39,437 nt of DNA from Succinivibrio sp. (GCA_017469335.1 JAFUGP010000111.1:1-39437); one strand, 5' to 3'. Counted from the first letter of the stretch, positions 17,111 to 26,815 are shown. Numbers and translations are program-made. The notes: a model not told the origin generated them from the letters alone.

Positions 17111-18782
17111 GCTCACTGCCTGGCGTTCCTGCCGCCGCTCTTGGGAGATGCTGCCGGACGCGCTCTGCCTTTGGCAGCCTTGGTTCTGGCAGCCCCCCCT
17201 TGACGGTTTTGCCCTTGCGCGGCGCCGCACCCTGCTCTTTTTGCAACTTAAGCTGTGCCTGGGCAAGACGCTCCTGCTCCTGCCTTTCCTGTTCCAGGCG
17301 CTCCTGTTCTTGGCGCTCACGTTCAAGCCGCTCCTGCTCTAACCGCTCCTGCTCCAAACGTTCCTGTTCCAACCGCTCCTGTTCCAACCGCTCCTGCTCC
17401 AGGCGCTCGCGTTCTAAACGTTCCTCCTCCAAGCGCCGCAGTTCCTCCTCATGCTTTTCAATGAGATGATTGACCAGACTGACAAAAATCTGCCCGCGCT
17501 CCTCAAAGCCTTTGAACTGATCAAAAGAGGCACAGGCTGGGGAGAGCAATACCGCCTGCCCGCTCTGCGCCACGGAAGCCGCCTCATGCAGGGCCTGTCT
17601 CATGTTCACTACCGGGTGGCAGATGCTCTCGGAGAGTTCGGTGAACTTGGAGGCGTCACGTCCGAAACAGTACACCGCCTTGATCTCATGACCTAAGTAG
17701 GGCAGGAAGGGCGTGAAATCCTGACCTTTGCCCAGACCGCCGGCCAGCAGAATGATCCCGGCGGGATGCTCGTCCTTAAGCCCCGTGACGGCTGCCAGAG
17801 CCGAGGCCACGTTGGTGGCCTTGGAATCGTTGTAGAAGGTGACCTCGTCGATGCGGCCCACCAGCTGACAGCGGTGCTGCAGACCGTGAAAACTGCGCAG
17901 CGCCTCAACCTGGGCCTTGCGCGGGATCCCGGCGGCATCAGCCAGAGCCATGGCCGCCAGCGCGTTTAACTGATTGTGCACCCCGGCTATCTTAAGCTCG
18001 CTGCACTCGATGATTTTCTCGCCGTTGACCGTCAGCCACACCCCGCCGCCGTTTTCTATCAGCCGTCCGTAGCCGCGGTTGTTCAGCCCGAAGCTCACGC
18101 TCTCGCGGCCCTCCGGGGGGAAGGTGCGCGGATCGTCACGGTTGTAGACACAGCACGCGGCGTGATCGTAGATGCGCTGCTTGGCCTGGGCGTACAAATC
18201 CAGCGAGCCCTCGTAGCGGTCCAGGTGATCCTCGGTGACATTTAAAATGGCCGCGCCCTTAAGCTGCAGCGAATAGGTGGTTTCCAGCTCAAAACTTGAC
18301 AATTCCAGCACATAGAGCTCCACCTTGTCGCTTAGGACCTCAAACACCGGCCGGCCGATGTTCGCCCCCAGCCCCACCTTGATACCGGCCTTATCGGCCA
18401 TGTGACCCAAGAGCATGGTGACGGTGGACTTGCCGTTGGAGCCGGTGACCGCCACCACCGGAGCCTTGGCCTCGGCGGCAAAGAGTTCTATATCGCCTAA
18501 CACCAGCACGCCGGCCTCCCGGGCCTCCCTGATCACCGGATCGTGCACCGACAACCCCGGACTGATGAGAATGAGGTCGTAGTTTTTGAGCTCCTCGGCA
18601 TTGAAGGGGCCTAAATGATAGTCGATCCCCACCGGCAGTAGCTCGACATGCGGCGGGTTGGCGCGGGAGTCGAAGACCGAGAGCTTGCGCACGTCCTGAC
18701 CGATGAGATAACCGATGGCGGCAATGTTGGAGACGCCCATGCCCAGCACGGCGATTTTTTTGCCCTTCAGGGTTGTGTTCAT
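17100..18782 (-). CDS. murD: MurD with repetitive charged C-terminal extension
   Basis: MurD adds D-glutamate to UDP-MurNAc-L-Ala. The product has 560 residues, while the enzyme is usually near 440. The core is intact: N-terminal [18 protein letters not shown] loop [11 protein letters not shown] at about 112-122, [10 protein letters not shown] at 181-190, FYNDSKATN at 317-324 and [17 protein letters not shown] at 414-430. This matches the normal end of the enzyme near residue 441. Residues 444-518 are then almost entirely E, R, Q and L, including 11 five-residue units ERLEQ or close variants at 454-508. A basic, proline-containing tail of about 40 residues follows. The units are encoded by 15-bp tandem repeats. 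The reading frame is open through to a stop that overlaps ftsW, so the extension is expected to be made. Confidence 0.95.
   Translation of the reverse strand: MNTTLKGKKIAVLGMGVSNIAAIGYLIGQDVRKLSVFDSRANPPHVELLPVGIDYHLGPFNAEELKNYDLILISPGLSVHDPVIREAREAGVLVLGDIELFAAEAKAPVVAVTGSNGKSTVTMLLGHMADKAGIKVGLGANIGRPVFEVLSDKVELYVLELSSFELETTYSLQLKGAAILNVTEDHLDRYEGSLDLYAQAKQRIYDHAACCVYNRDDPRTFPPEGRESVSFGLNNRGYGRLIENGGGVWLTVNGEKIIECSELKIAGVHNQLNALAAMALADAAGIPRKAQVEALRSFHGLQHRCQLVGRIDEVTFYNDSKATNVASALAAVTGLKDEHPAGIILLAGGLGKGQDFTPFLPYLGHEIKAVYCFGRDASKFTELSESICHPVVNMRQALHEAASVAQSGQAVLLSPACASFDQFKGFEERGQIFVSLVNHLIEKHEEELRRLEEERLERERLEQERLEQERLEQERLEQERLEQERLERERQEQERLEQERQEQERLAQAQLKLQKEQGAAPRKGKTVKGGLPEPRLPKAERVRQHLPRAAAGTPGSEHGL
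17259..17423 (-). repeat. Tandem 15-bp repeats inside murD
   Basis: About eleven 15-bp units lie head to tail, each encoding a five-residue unit of the ERLEQ type. Units differ mostly at synonymous or conservative positions (L to Q at the third residue, Q to R at the fifth). A 15-bp unit keeps the frame, so copy number can change without a frameshift. This favours length variation between strains. Confidence 0.85.
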
Positions 18783-18819
18783 AAGTCCTCCCGCTGCATG
18801 CGTGTTCTTATTGCCGCGC

Positions 18820-19902
18820 TCAGCGCAGTTTCAGCGTCACCAGACCGATGAGTACCAGCACTATGGTGATGATCCAAAAACGGGCCATGACCCTGGGCTC
18901 GGGCCAGCCTGCTTTCTCGAAATGATGATGAATCGGCGCCATGCGGAAGATACGCCGGCCGCGCAGTTTGTAAGAGCCGACCTGCAGGATGACGCTGATG
19001 GTCTCCAGCACAAAAATGCCGCCCATGATGAACAGCAAAATCTCCTGACGCAGCAGCACCGAAATGATCCCCAGCCCGGCGCCCAAAGCCAGCGATCCCA
19101 CATCGCCCATAAACACTTCGGCGGGGTAGGTATTGAACCACAAAAAGCCCAGTCCCGCCCCCACGATGGCGGTACAGGCCATGATGAGCTCGGAGGACTT
19201 GGGCAGATAGGGAATATACAGATAACTGGCGAAATTGGCGTTGGAGGTGGCCCAGCACACGATACCCAGACCGGCGGCCACCGTGATGGTGGTGATGATG
19301 GCCAGACCGTCCAGGCCGTCGGTCAGGTTGACGGCGTTGGAGGAGCCCGTGAGCACGAAATAAACCAGGGGAATGATGAGGAAGCCGATATCGGGCATGA
19401 AGTCCTTGAAGAAGGGCAGCACCAGCGTGGTCTCAGCCGCAGTCTCGGCGGTGCCGTAGATGCAGCAGCCCAAGGTGAGGGCCACTGCCGACTGCCAGAA
19501 ATATTTGTATTTGGCCCTCAGGCCGTGGGGATCGTGACGCACTACCTTGAGGTAGTCATCGGCAAAGCCGATCAGGGCATAGGCACCCAAGGTGGCCAGC
19601 GTATACCAGACATAGATGTTGTCGAGCCTGCACCACAACAGCATGGTCAGCATGATGGTGGAGATGATCATAATGCCGCCCATGGTGGGGGTACCCTGCT
19701 TTTGCAGGTGAGTCTGCGGTCCGTCATCGCGTACCGGCTGCCCGAAGTGCAGCACATGCAGCCAGTTGATGACCCGGGGCCCCATGAACAGGGAAATGCC
19801 CAGCGCCGTGATCAGCGCCATGACCGCGCGGAAGGTCAGATAATTGACCACGCGCAGCGTATCCAGATAAGGGCTTAAGTACTCACAAAGCAAGACTATC
19901 AA
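18820..19902 (-). CDS. mraY: Lipid I synthase MraY
   Basis: MraY transfers phospho-MurNAc-pentapeptide to undecaprenyl phosphate, forming lipid I in the inner membrane. The product has 360 residues, the same as E. coli. A TTG at 19902 is the start: the first residues IVLLCEYL then line up with the E. coli N-terminus, and GGGAG-like CTGGGAG lies seven bases upstream. The TTG overlaps the murF stop as TTGA. Ten membrane helices are apparent. Conserved catalytic segments are [19 protein letters not shown] and [12 protein letters not shown]. The gene is followed by murD after 37 bases. Confidence 0.96.
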   Translation of the reverse strand: MIVLLCEYLSPYLDTLRVVNYLTFRAVMALITALGISLFMGPRVINWLHVLHFGQPVRDDGPQTHLQKQGTPTMGGIMIISTIMLTMLLWCRLDNIYVWYTLATLGAYALIGFADDYLKVVRHDPHGLRAKYKYFWQSAVALTLGCCIYGTAETAAETTLVLPFFKDFMPDIGFLIIPLVYFVLTGSSNAVNLTDGLDGLAIITTITVAAGLGIVCWATSNANFASYLYIPYLPKSSELIMACTAIVGAGLGFLWFNTYPAEVFMGDVGSLALGAGLGIISVLLRQEILLFIMGGIFVLETISVILQVGSYKLRGRRIFRMAPIHHHFEKAGWPEPRVMARFWIITIVLVLIGLVTLKLR

Positions 19903-21272
19903 CTGCGTACTCCCAGCCGGCCTAAATCCCGGCAGATCTCATCCATGTGCATGGCATGGGAGCCTTTAACCAACAGCGTCAGATGAGTGTGCTCCCCGAT
20001 TCTGGTTTGGGCGTATTGTACGAGATCGGCAGCGTTTTTAAAATGTCTGCCCCCCGTCCCGAAGGCCCGGCAGGTCTCCTCGCACAGCGGCCCGATACCC
20101 CATACTTCGTCGCAGCGCCCGCGGGCATATTCCCCCACCTGGCGATGCAGCGACAGCGCCTCCTCCCCGAGCTCCCCCATGTCGCCGAATACCAGCACCC
20201 TCTTTGGGTTCATCAAGCTCAAAACATCCAGAGCGCTCTGCACGGCGTTGAAGCTGGCATTGTAGGCATCGTCAATCAAGGTGAAATCATCAAACTCCTC
20301 CACCACCAGACGCCCTGACAGAGAGCGGGAACTTTCAAGTCCCTGCCGCATGGCCGCGGTATCGGCCCCGCAGCACAGGCTCAGGGCACAGGCGGCGGCG
20401 GCATTTAACACGTTGTGGGCGCCGATGAGATTGAGTCGCGCGCTGAGTTCCCCGGCCGGAGTCTTAAGCGTAAAGCTCACTCCCTTGGGATCGCTGCTCT
20501 CATCGAGCACCCGTACCTGCGCGCGCTCGGAGCGCCCGAAGGTCAGCATTCTGCCCTGAGAAAAAGCAGAGGCGTAGTCGGATAACCAGCGCTCATACCA
20601 GGGACTGTCGGTGGGGACTATGCCCGTACCGCCGCGGCTTAACACATCATCTAAGATCTCGCTTTTACCCCGGTAGACGCCCTCACGCGAACCAAAGCCC
20701 TCAATGTGCGCCGCCCCGGCGTTGTTGATGAGTGCACAGTCAGAGCGTACGAACTCACAGGTGCGGGCAATGTCCCGCAGGTGACTCGCGCCCTGCTCGA
20801 TGACGGCGTACTGAGTATCCTGCTGCAGCCTGAGCAGGGTCAGCGGAACCCCTACGTCATTGTTGAAGTTGCCTACCGTGGCGACAGTAGGTCCCAAGGT
20901 GGAGAGAATGGCGCAGGTCAGCTCCTTGACGGTGGTTTTGCCGCAGGAGCCGGTCAGCGCCGCCACCTTGGCCGGGCACTTCTGTCTTACCAGCAACCCG
21001 CTCAAACCCAGCAGGCGCTGCGTATCCTGACACTCAATGACCGGTACCGCGCAGGCAGTGCCCAGGGGACGGCTGACACCCAGGGCCACCGCCCCGCCGC
21101 GCACGGCGCTGTCCACATAATCATGCCCGTCAAAGCGCTCCCCCTTCAAGGCGATGAAAAGCGCCCCCTGACAGTTGCGCGAGTCCGTGGACACCCGCGT
21201 TACGGTCAGATCGCTGCCCTGCACACCAGTCTGTGAGGCCGCGGCCAGCTCACTTAACTTAAACTCAATCAT
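19899..21272 (-). CDS. murF: MurF ligase
   Basis: MurF joins D-Ala-D-Ala to the UDP-MurNAc-tripeptide, completing the pentapeptide precursor. The product has 457 residues from the ATG at 21272 ([10 protein letters not shown]), which has a GGGGAT site about ten bases upstream. The longer frame extends back into murE. The ATP-binding loop [13 protein letters not shown] is present, with Cys where many family members have Asn or Asp. [26 protein letters not shown] and [17 protein letters not shown] follow in the family order. The C-terminal [13 protein letters not shown] matches the end of other MurF proteins. The stop overlaps the mraY start by three bases. Confidence 0.96.
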   Translation of the reverse strand: MIEFKLSELAAASQTGVQGSDLTVTRVSTDSRNCQGALFIALKGERFDGHDYVDSAVRGGAVALGVSRPLGTACAVPVIECQDTQRLLGLSGLLVRQKCPAKVAALTGSCGKTTVKELTCAILSTLGPTVATVGNFNNDVGVPLTLLRLQQDTQYAVIEQGASHLRDIARTCEFVRSDCALINNAGAAHIEGFGSREGVYRGKSEILDDVLSRGGTGIVPTDSPWYERWLSDYASAFSQGRMLTFGRSERAQVRVLDESSDPKGVSFTLKTPAGELSARLNLIGAHNVLNAAAACALSLCCGADTAAMRQGLESSRSLSGRLVVEEFDDFTLIDDAYNASFNAVQSALDVLSLMNPKRVLVFGDMGELGEEALSLHRQVGEYARGRCDEVWGIGPLCEETCRAFGTGGRHFKNAADLVQYAQTRIGEHTHLTLLVKGSHAMHMDEICRDLGRLGVRS

Positions 21273-21301
21273 CCTGTGTAGATCCCCAAGACCAAAAAAC
21301 G

Positions 21302-22810
21302 CTATTCCGTCTCGTCCTCTAACTTGACGCCGCACAGCTCGGCTGCCAGCTCGCGATCGGAGAAATGCACGGTATGGTCCTTGAATATCTGATAGTCCTC
21401 ATGGCCCTTGCCCGCGATGACCACGCAGTCATTTTCCGCGGCATGTTCAAAGGCATAACGGATGGCCTTGGCGCGATCCTCAATGCTGATGACATTGGAG
21501 GCCATGGCCACTCCGGCCTCCATATCGCGCAAAATGGCCTGCGGATCTTCGCTGCGGGGATTGTCCGAGGTGAAGATGGCCTGATCGGCAAACACCGCCG
21601 CCTTGATGGCCATGATGGGACGCTTGCCATGATCGCGATCGCCGCCGCAGCCTAACACGCACCACACCCGGCCGTCCTTGAAGTGCTCGCGCACCCCGCG
21701 CAGCACCTGTTCGACTCCGTCGGGGGTATGCGCGTAATCCACCACCACATAGGGGGTATTGCGCCCCTTGAAGCATTCCATGCGCCCGGTCACGGGCTTG
21801 AGACGTTCGGCGCTCTCCAGGAGTTTGTCGAGGCTGAACTTGTTGATGAGCATCAGGCACAGGGCACAGGCGAAATTGGCGGCGTTGAAATGCCCCAGCA
21901 GGTTCAGATTGCACTGTCCCTTGCCGGTGCTGGACTCCACCTCCAGCATCATGCCTTCCTTGCGGTAGGTGATGTGCCGGACATTGAGATAGGCCCCGGC
22001 AAACAGATTTGACTTGTAAAAGTCAGGATCGCTGCTGTAAATCATGGCGCGGTTGAACGTGGCGAACAGCTTGCGCCCCCACTCATCGTCCACGTTGAGG
22101 GCCAAAATGGAATTGTTCACCATGCCCAGGAATTTCTCCTTGGCCTGGGCGTAGTTATCCATGGTGCCGTGGTAGTCCAGATGATCGCGCGTGAGATTGG
22201 TGAAGGCCCCGGCGATGAAGCGGCAGCCGTCCACCCGGCCCTGGTCCACGCCGATGGAGGAGACCTCCATCACGGCATAGCGGGCCCCCTGGGCGAGAAA
22301 TTCGTGCAATTTGCGCTGCAGACTTAAGGCATTTAAGGTGGTATTGGGGGTTTTGACGAGGTGAGGCAGAAAACCGCAGCCCAAAGTCCCCAGCACGGCG
22401 CACTTCTTGCCCATCAGTTCCAGCCACTGTGCCACCAGCCAGGTGACGGTACTCTTGCCATTGGTGCCGGTGACCCCGATAAGCCCGAGTTTATGACTGG
22501 GATTATCGTAAAACCAGCAGGCCAGCGCAGCGATGCTCAGACTCTTCTTGAGCACCAGTACCGGAATGGTGAGAGCCGCGCACAGCTCCGGGTCGGGACG
22601 GTTGGAGTCCTCCACCACCACGGCCACGGCGCCTTTGTCCTGCACCTCCTTGAGGTAGTCAAGACCGTTGACATGTGCGCCTTTGAGCGCCACGAACACC
22701 ATGCCGCTCTCAATTTTGCGGGAGTCCTGCTCCAAATCCACAATCTCCCGATCCTGCTCTAAGGGTTTGGCTTTCTGGACGAATTTATATAATTCTTTTA
22801 GGGTATGCAT
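21302..22810 (-). CDS. murE: UDP-MurNAc-tripeptide synthetase MurE (meso-DAP type)
   Basis: MurE adds the third residue of the peptide stem. The product has 502 residues. The ATP loop GVTGTNGKSTVTWL lies at 112-125, the carbamoylated lysine region at YAQAKEKFL near 220-228, and VVDYAHTPDG near 356-364. The DNPR motif at 416-419 marks meso-diaminopimelate specificity, as expected for a Gram-negative bacterium. The ATG has AGGA six bases upstream, inside the end of ftsI. The murE start lies eight bases after the ftsI stop, so the genes are tightly linked. The 29-base gap to murF is short. Confidence 0.97.
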   Translation of the reverse strand: MHTLKELYKFVQKAKPLEQDREIVDLEQDSRKIESGMVFVALKGAHVNGLDYLKEVQDKGAVAVVVEDSNRPDPELCAALTIPVLVLKKSLSIAALACWFYDNPSHKLGLIGVTGTNGKSTVTWLVAQWLELMGKKCAVLGTLGCGFLPHLVKTPNTTLNALSLQRKLHEFLAQGARYAVMEVSSIGVDQGRVDGCRFIAGAFTNLTRDHLDYHGTMDNYAQAKEKFLGMVNNSILALNVDDEWGRKLFATFNRAMIYSSDPDFYKSNLFAGAYLNVRHITYRKEGMMLEVESSTGKGQCNLNLLGHFNAANFACALCLMLINKFSLDKLLESAERLKPVTGRMECFKGRNTPYVVVDYAHTPDGVEQVLRGVREHFKDGRVWCVLGCGGDRDHGKRPIMAIKAAVFADQAIFTSDNPRSEDPQAILRDMEAGVAMASNVISIEDRAKAIRYAFEHAAENDCVVIAGKGHEDYQIFKDHTVHFSDRELAAELCGVKLEDETE

Positions 22811-22818
22811 GTTCTGTC

Positions 22819-24516
22819 CTACATCTTCTTATCCGGTGCCACATTATACAGTTGCAGAGCCCGGGACATGACATCGCGGAACACGGGGCCCGACACGGCT
22901 CCGCCGTAGTACTTCTCGCCGCGGGGATCCTTGATGGCCACCACCAGCGCAAAACGCGGCTGCGAGAGCGGCGCAAAGCCGGCAAAGGTGCTGATGTAAC
23001 GGTTGTCGTAACCGCCGCGGCCGGCGATCTTGGCCGTGCCGGTCTTGCCGGCCACACGGTAGCGGCCGATGGCGGCCTGGGTTCCGGTACCTTCGGTCAC
23101 CACGGTCTCCAGGGCCTGCTGCATGCGCCTGACATCCTTGGCGTCTGCCGCCTGCAGCGCCTCCCCCGGTTTGGAGACCTTCAGTGCCGACACCGGCACC
23201 CGCCGTCCGCCGTTGGCCAGCGTGGCATAGGCCTGCGCCAGCTGCAGCGTGGTCACCGCCACCCCGTAGCCAAACCCCAAAGTGGCCACATCTATGTCTG
23301 CCCAGAAGGGACGCTGCTCGTTGAGTCTGCCGGGACTCTCGCCCACCAGACCGCTTTGACTGCGCTCCCCAAAGCCGAAGCGTCTTAACATCTCCAGCAC
23401 CTTATGCGGCCCCAGTTTCATGGCCATATGCGCCATGGCGGTATTGGAGGAATACTTGATGATGTCCTTTAGGGTGCCGGTCTCCATGAAATGACTGTCG
23501 CGCACCATCTTGCCGTCCACACTGAAGGGCCTGGTATCAAACACCTTGTTCCAGGTCGCCACGCGGTTTTCCAGCGCGCTGAGCGATACGATGGGCTTTA
23601 AGGTTGAGCCCGGCTCGAAAATGTCGCTCACCGCCCGGTTCTGGGCATGATCGCTGTCAAAGTGGCTGCGCTCGTTGGGGTCAAAGGCAGGATAGCTCAC
23701 CATCGCGAGGATCTCGCCTGAGAGCACGTCTATCATGACCAGAGTGCCGCTTTGAGCCTTGTTCTCCAGCACCGCCTCGCGCAGGGACTGGAAGGCCGCG
23801 CTCTGCAGGCGGTCATCTACCGACAGCATGAGATTGCCCCCGGCATTGCCCTGCTGCAGCACCTCCAGGTTCTCCACCACCCGGTCATAGCGGTCCTTGC
23901 GGGCCTTCTGCTTGGTCTCGGTGGAGCTTAAATAGCTGTTGAAGCTCTGCTCGACTCCGTAGACTCCCTCACCTTCGCCGTTGAGGATCCCCACCAAGGT
24001 GGAGTTGACCGTGCCGGTGGGATAAAAACGCCGGTAGGAATCGTGCAGGATGATACCGTCCCCGCCCAGACTTTTTAAGGTCTTGGCATCCTTGAGCTCG
24101 AGGTAGCGCTTGAGGTGCACGAAGCGCTTGCCGGGATCGGAGATTTTCTCTTCTAAGTCCTGCGGATCCTGCTCTAAGATGGAGGCCAGGCGCGCAATTC
24201 TCTTGGGATCGGTGGCCACGCCGCTCTCATGCAGCAGTTTGGGATCGGCATCGACACTCTTGACCGGCACGGAGATGGCCAGAATTCGGCCCTGACGGTC
24301 AGTGATGAGCCCGCGCGGCGGCTCATAGTAGTAGTTGCGCACCACCCTGGCATCGCTCGCGGCGATAAGCCTTTCGGGATGCAACACCTGTATCCACAGC
24401 AGACGGCCCACCAAAAAAGCGGCCAATACCGCTATGCCCAGCCACACCGCCACCACGCGAAAACGCCCCAGGCGAAAATCCTCATCGTTCACCTTGGGGC
24501 TTAAAAACTCACTCAC
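22819..24516 (-). CDS. ftsI: Septal transpeptidase FtsI (PBP3)
   Basis: FtsI is the class B penicillin-binding protein that cross-links septal peptidoglycan with FtsW. The product has 565 residues. One membrane helix lies at about 20-40, preceded by a short cytoplasmic tail. A pedestal domain begins with PRGLITDRQGRILAISVPV. The transpeptidase motifs are STLK (active Ser304) at 304-307, SSN at 356-358 and KTGT at 491-494. The start is a GTG, placed because the next conserved residues align with the usual N-terminus. A good ribosome site for it is missing. Instead an upstream 12-codon ORF with a strong site ends across the GTG, which suggests translational coupling. Confidence 0.95.
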   Translation of the reverse strand: MSEFLSPKVNDEDFRLGRFRVVAVWLGIAVLAAFLVGRLLWIQVLHPERLIAASDARVVRNYYYEPPRGLITDRQGRILAISVPVKSVDADPKLLHESGVATDPKRIARLASILEQDPQDLEEKISDPGKRFVHLKRYLELKDAKTLKSLGGDGIILHDSYRRFYPTGTVNSTLVGILNGEGEGVYGVEQSFNSYLSSTETKQKARKDRYDRVVENLEVLQQGNAGGNLMLSVDDRLQSAAFQSLREAVLENKAQSGTLVMIDVLSGEILAMVSYPAFDPNERSHFDSDHAQNRAVSDIFEPGSTLKPIVSLSALENRVATWNKVFDTRPFSVDGKMVRDSHFMETGTLKDIIKYSSNTAMAHMAMKLGPHKVLEMLRRFGFGERSQSGLVGESPGRLNEQRPFWADIDVATLGFGYGVAVTTLQLAQAYATLANGGRRVPVSALKVSKPGEALQAADAKDVRRMQQALETVVTEGTGTQAAIGRYRVAGKTGTAKIAGRGGYDNRYISTFAGFAPLSQPRFALVVAIKDPRGEKYYGGAVSGPVFRDVMSRALQLYNVAPDKKM

Positions 24517-24547
24517 GGCCTTGCCGCTGTCGGGCCTGGTCAGGCAT
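24509..24547 (-). CDS. Possible 12-residue leader ORF coupled to ftsI
   Basis: An ATG at 24547 is preceded by CAGGAGAG at good spacing and opens a frame of 12 codons (MPDQARQRQGRE) ending in TGA at 24509-24511. The ftsI GTG at 24514-24516 lies within its last codons, in another frame. Ribosomes finishing this short frame would be placed at the ftsI start, which has no good site of its own. A non-coding accident remains possible. Confidence 0.4.
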   Translation of the reverse strand: MPDQARQRQGRE

Positions 24548-24655
24548 TGCAGCTCTCCTGTTTTTTGTTGTCCATCTTCACCGCCGCAGGTGCGCAGGGT
24601 ACCTGCTGAGGGCTTCCCCTTTAGGCAGCTGCGGCAGCCTGAAGAGGTGCGGAGT

Positions 24656-25276
24656 TCATTTAGTCAGGCGGATCACCACCTCATCCTCGGTGCGCGGCTG
24701 CGCCATACCCAGTTTGTCACGCGCCAGTTTTTTGATCTGCACATTCTCCGTCAGGGTCTGCTTGTCCGCCAGCAGCGCCAGCCACTCACTGTTTAAATTG
24801 TCGTTGCCGGAGTTGATTTCATTTAAGGTGGCGGTGATCATGCGCGTCTCCTGCACCTGACGGATTTTATAAACCGCAGCGCAGCCCACCAGCAGGGCCA
24901 GAATATAGACCAGCACATTTTTGAGCAGATCCTCGGCCACGGTGGGGATCAGCGCCTGAACCTGCCGTCCCACATGGCTGTAGTTGCCCTGAAAAGTCGA
25001 TACCGTCTGCCCCGTAAGCGGCGGCAGCTTGATGATGTTCGCGCTCGCCAGCGCCGCGGGAGTGGCCCCGTCAGGCACTTCGTTTAAATGAATTTCATGA
25101 GAGCCGCTGACCATATCGGCGGCATCCTCGGGTGCAGAGAGCGGACGGAGCTCCGCAGCTGAAGACGAAAAAACGGCCGGAGCGCCGCTCTGAGCATTCT
25201 CAGATCCTGCTGTCTCCGGCTCCACTTGAGGGTCTTCATAGTAGTTATAGTAATTCTTAGCGGCACTGCTCATCAT
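24656..25276 (-). CDS. ftsL: Cell division protein FtsL with long N-terminal region
   Basis: FtsL forms the FtsQLB complex that activates FtsWI. Assignment rests on position between rsmH and ftsI and on topology: one membrane helix at about 120-137 (VLVYILALLVGCAAVY), then a helical periplasmic region with QETRMITATLNEINSGND and the typical ending VQIKKLARDKLGM. The protein has 206 residues, while E. coli FtsL has about 120. The extra length is a cytoplasmic region of about 119 residues, beginning with a tyrosine-rich NYYNYYEDP and then acidic, Ala-, Ser- and Pro-rich and probably disordered. The ATG overlaps the rsmH stop as ATGA and has AAGGAG upstream. Confidence 0.88.
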   Translation of the reverse strand: MMSSAAKNYYNYYEDPQVEPETAGSENAQSGAPAVFSSSAAELRPLSAPEDAADMVSGSHEIHLNEVPDGATPAALASANIIKLPPLTGQTVSTFQGNYSHVGRQVQALIPTVAEDLLKNVLVYILALLVGCAAVYKIRQVQETRMITATLNEINSGNDNLNSEWLALLADKQTLTENVQIKKLARDKLGMAQPRTEDEVVIRLTK

Positions 25277-26235
25277 GATGTTAGGCTCCTTGCCAGGCGG
25301 CGGGCCGATCGTAAAGTGGCACTGCGGGCGCGCGGATTGGCCGTAAGTTCTGCCTCGTCTGCCTTAACCGGCGCGGCCACCGCACCTAAGGTGGCGCTGT
25401 TAAGCCTTAAGGACTCGGTCTGCTCAAAAGTAAGCGGCAGTGCGGCCGGCACCCGCTCTCCCGCGCTTTGTTCCTGCATAAAGCGCTTGACCAGGCGATC
25501 TTCCAGAGAGTGGAAACTTATCACCGCCAGCACGCCGTCGGGTGCGAGCACCTCCACGGCAGATTTAAGCGCCATCTGCAGTTCCTCAAGCTCGCCGTTG
25601 ACCGCAATTCGCAGCGCCTGAAAGCAACGTGTGGCCTTGTGCTTGCCCACATTGCGCCCGGGTATGGTGCGCTCGATGAGCGCGGCAAGCTCCCCGGTAC
25701 GGGTAAAGGGCTTTCTCTCCCGTTCCCTGACGATGGCAGATGCCACCTTGCCTGCAAAATTTTCCTCGCCGTAATCGCGGAAAATTTGCTTTAAAATGTT
25801 GCGCGGGGAGCTGTTTACCAGCTCCGCAGCGCTCATCCCATTTTCAAAATCCATGCGCATGTCCAACGGGCCGTCATGCTCAAACGAAAAACCCCGCGCT
25901 GGGTCATCAAGCTGCGGCGAAGACACACCTATATCCAGCAGCACTCCGTCTACCTTACCGGCGATACCCCACTCAGTGCACCGCTCGCCTAAGGTGGAAA
26001 AACGCGCGCGGGTCAGAGTAAAACGGCGCTCCACACTCTCAAGCTCGCGGGCACAGGCTACCGCCTGCGGATCGCAGTCTAAGGCGTAAAGCCTGCCATG
26101 TGTCCCCAAACGATCCAGAATCGCCCGGCTGTGACCGCCGCGGCCGAAGGTGCCGTCGACATAGATACCGTCCGGCTTGACATCCAAAGCGCTGAGGGCC
26201 GGCTCAAGCAACACCGGCACATGCTCATAGGGCAT
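25273..26235 (-). CDS. rsmH: 16S rRNA m4C1402 methyltransferase RsmH
   Basis: RsmH (MraW) methylates N4 of C1402 in 16S rRNA with S-adenosylmethionine. The product has 320 residues. The opening HVPVLLEPALSAL, the SAM loop DGTFGRGGHSRAIL and LYALDCDPQAVA are present. The specific block GVLLDIGVSSPQLDD followed by RGFSFEHDGPLDMRMD and the late VISFHSLEDRLVKRFM identify the family. The gene starts five bases after the mraZ stop and ends overlapping ftsL. RsmI, which modifies the 2'-O of the same nucleotide, is encoded about 0.8 kb away, so both C1402 modifying enzymes lie together in this window. Confidence 0.97.
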   Translation of the reverse strand: MPYEHVPVLLEPALSALDVKPDGIYVDGTFGRGGHSRAILDRLGTHGRLYALDCDPQAVACARELESVERRFTLTRARFSTLGERCTEWGIAGKVDGVLLDIGVSSPQLDDPARGFSFEHDGPLDMRMDFENGMSAAELVNSSPRNILKQIFRDYGEENFAGKVASAIVRERERKPFTRTGELAALIERTIPGRNVGKHKATRCFQALRIAVNGELEELQMALKSAVEVLAPDGVLAVISFHSLEDRLVKRFMQEQSAGERVPAALPLTFEQTESLRLNSATLGAVAAPVKADEAELTANPRARSATLRSARRLARSLTS

Positions 26236-26240
26236 AAAGG

Positions 26241-26720
26241 TCAGAGCCTCAGCCCTTCTAAGCCCTGATGGGCGGCAAAATCCAGATCGGGAGCGCTCAA
26301 CAGCTCCTCGTCACTGCGGCGCTGTTCCTCAATGTTCTGTTCGGACCACAGCTCGAATTTATTGTTCATGCCGATTAACAGCGCCTTGCGCTCTAACGAG
26401 GCAAAACGACGCAATTCGGCGGGCAGCAGGATACGGCCCTGTCCGTCCAGACTGCACTCCCCGGCACTGCCTAGCACCGTGCGCTGCACGGCCTGGCATA
26501 CCGCGTCGGCGAGCGTGGGCAGACGGCCCAACACCTCCACCACTTTTTCCCACTGTGCTGCGGGATACAGCCACAGGCATCTGGAACGCAGACTGCGGGT
26601 GACGTAACAACGTCCGCCGTCATCCTTGATGAGCTGGCGGTAACGCGCGGGGATCGGCAAGCGCCCCTTGTCATCCAAGGACACCTCACAGGTGCCGCTG
26701 AGCAAACATGAACCGAACAT
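26241..26720 (-). CDS. mraZ: Transcriptional regulator MraZ
   Basis: MraZ is a DNA-binding protein with two SpoVT/AbrB-like repeats that represses its own dcw promoter in E. coli. The product has 159 residues. The first repeat reads VSLDDKGRLPIPARYR, the second CSLDGQGRILLPAELR, each with the DxxGR core. LLIGMNNKFELWSE near the C-terminus matches the family. The ATG has no strong ribosome site. Upstream, three TGG repeats at exact 10-bp spacing form a probable binding array, which suggests autoregulation. It is the first gene of the dcw cluster. Confidence 0.96.
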   Translation of the reverse strand: MFGSCLLSGTCEVSLDDKGRLPIPARYRQLIKDDGGRCYVTRSLRSRCLWLYPAAQWEKVVEVLGRLPTLADAVCQAVQRTVLGSAGECSLDGQGRILLPAELRRFASLERKALLIGMNNKFELWSEQNIEEQRRSDEELLSAPDLDFAAHQGLEGLRL

Positions 26721-26790
26721 GTGCCGATAACCGCCGTCGTCTCGTCCAGCCCTTCCGGCTGAAATTTACTGTCCTAACCTCTAAACCATC

Positions 26791-26815
26791 CCCCATAATC
26801 TACCACAAATTACCA
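26791..26815 (-). promoter_or_regulatory. Probable MraZ box array
   Basis: On the minus strand TGGTA, TGGTA and TGGGG begin at 26815, 26805 and 26795, exactly 10 bp apart with five-base spacers. E. coli MraZ is reported to bind TGGGN direct repeats with five-base spacers upstream of mraZ. The array lies 71-95 bases before the mraZ ATG and overlaps a possible -10 element. Confidence 0.6.

Noticed and set aside
17111-17326. Longer FtsW N-terminus of 72 residues
   Set aside because: The extra part is basic, overlaps the murD repeats in another frame and has no counterpart in FtsW proteins. The ATG at 17110 has a ribosome site.
17259-17423. Short regular repeats as a CRISPR array
   Set aside because: Units are 15 bp, contiguous and without spacers, and they encode a regular peptide in frame with murD.
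18715-19878. Plus-strand frame of 387 codons
   Set aside because: It is antisense to mraY and very rich in H, G, Q and D. There is no ribosome site or family match.
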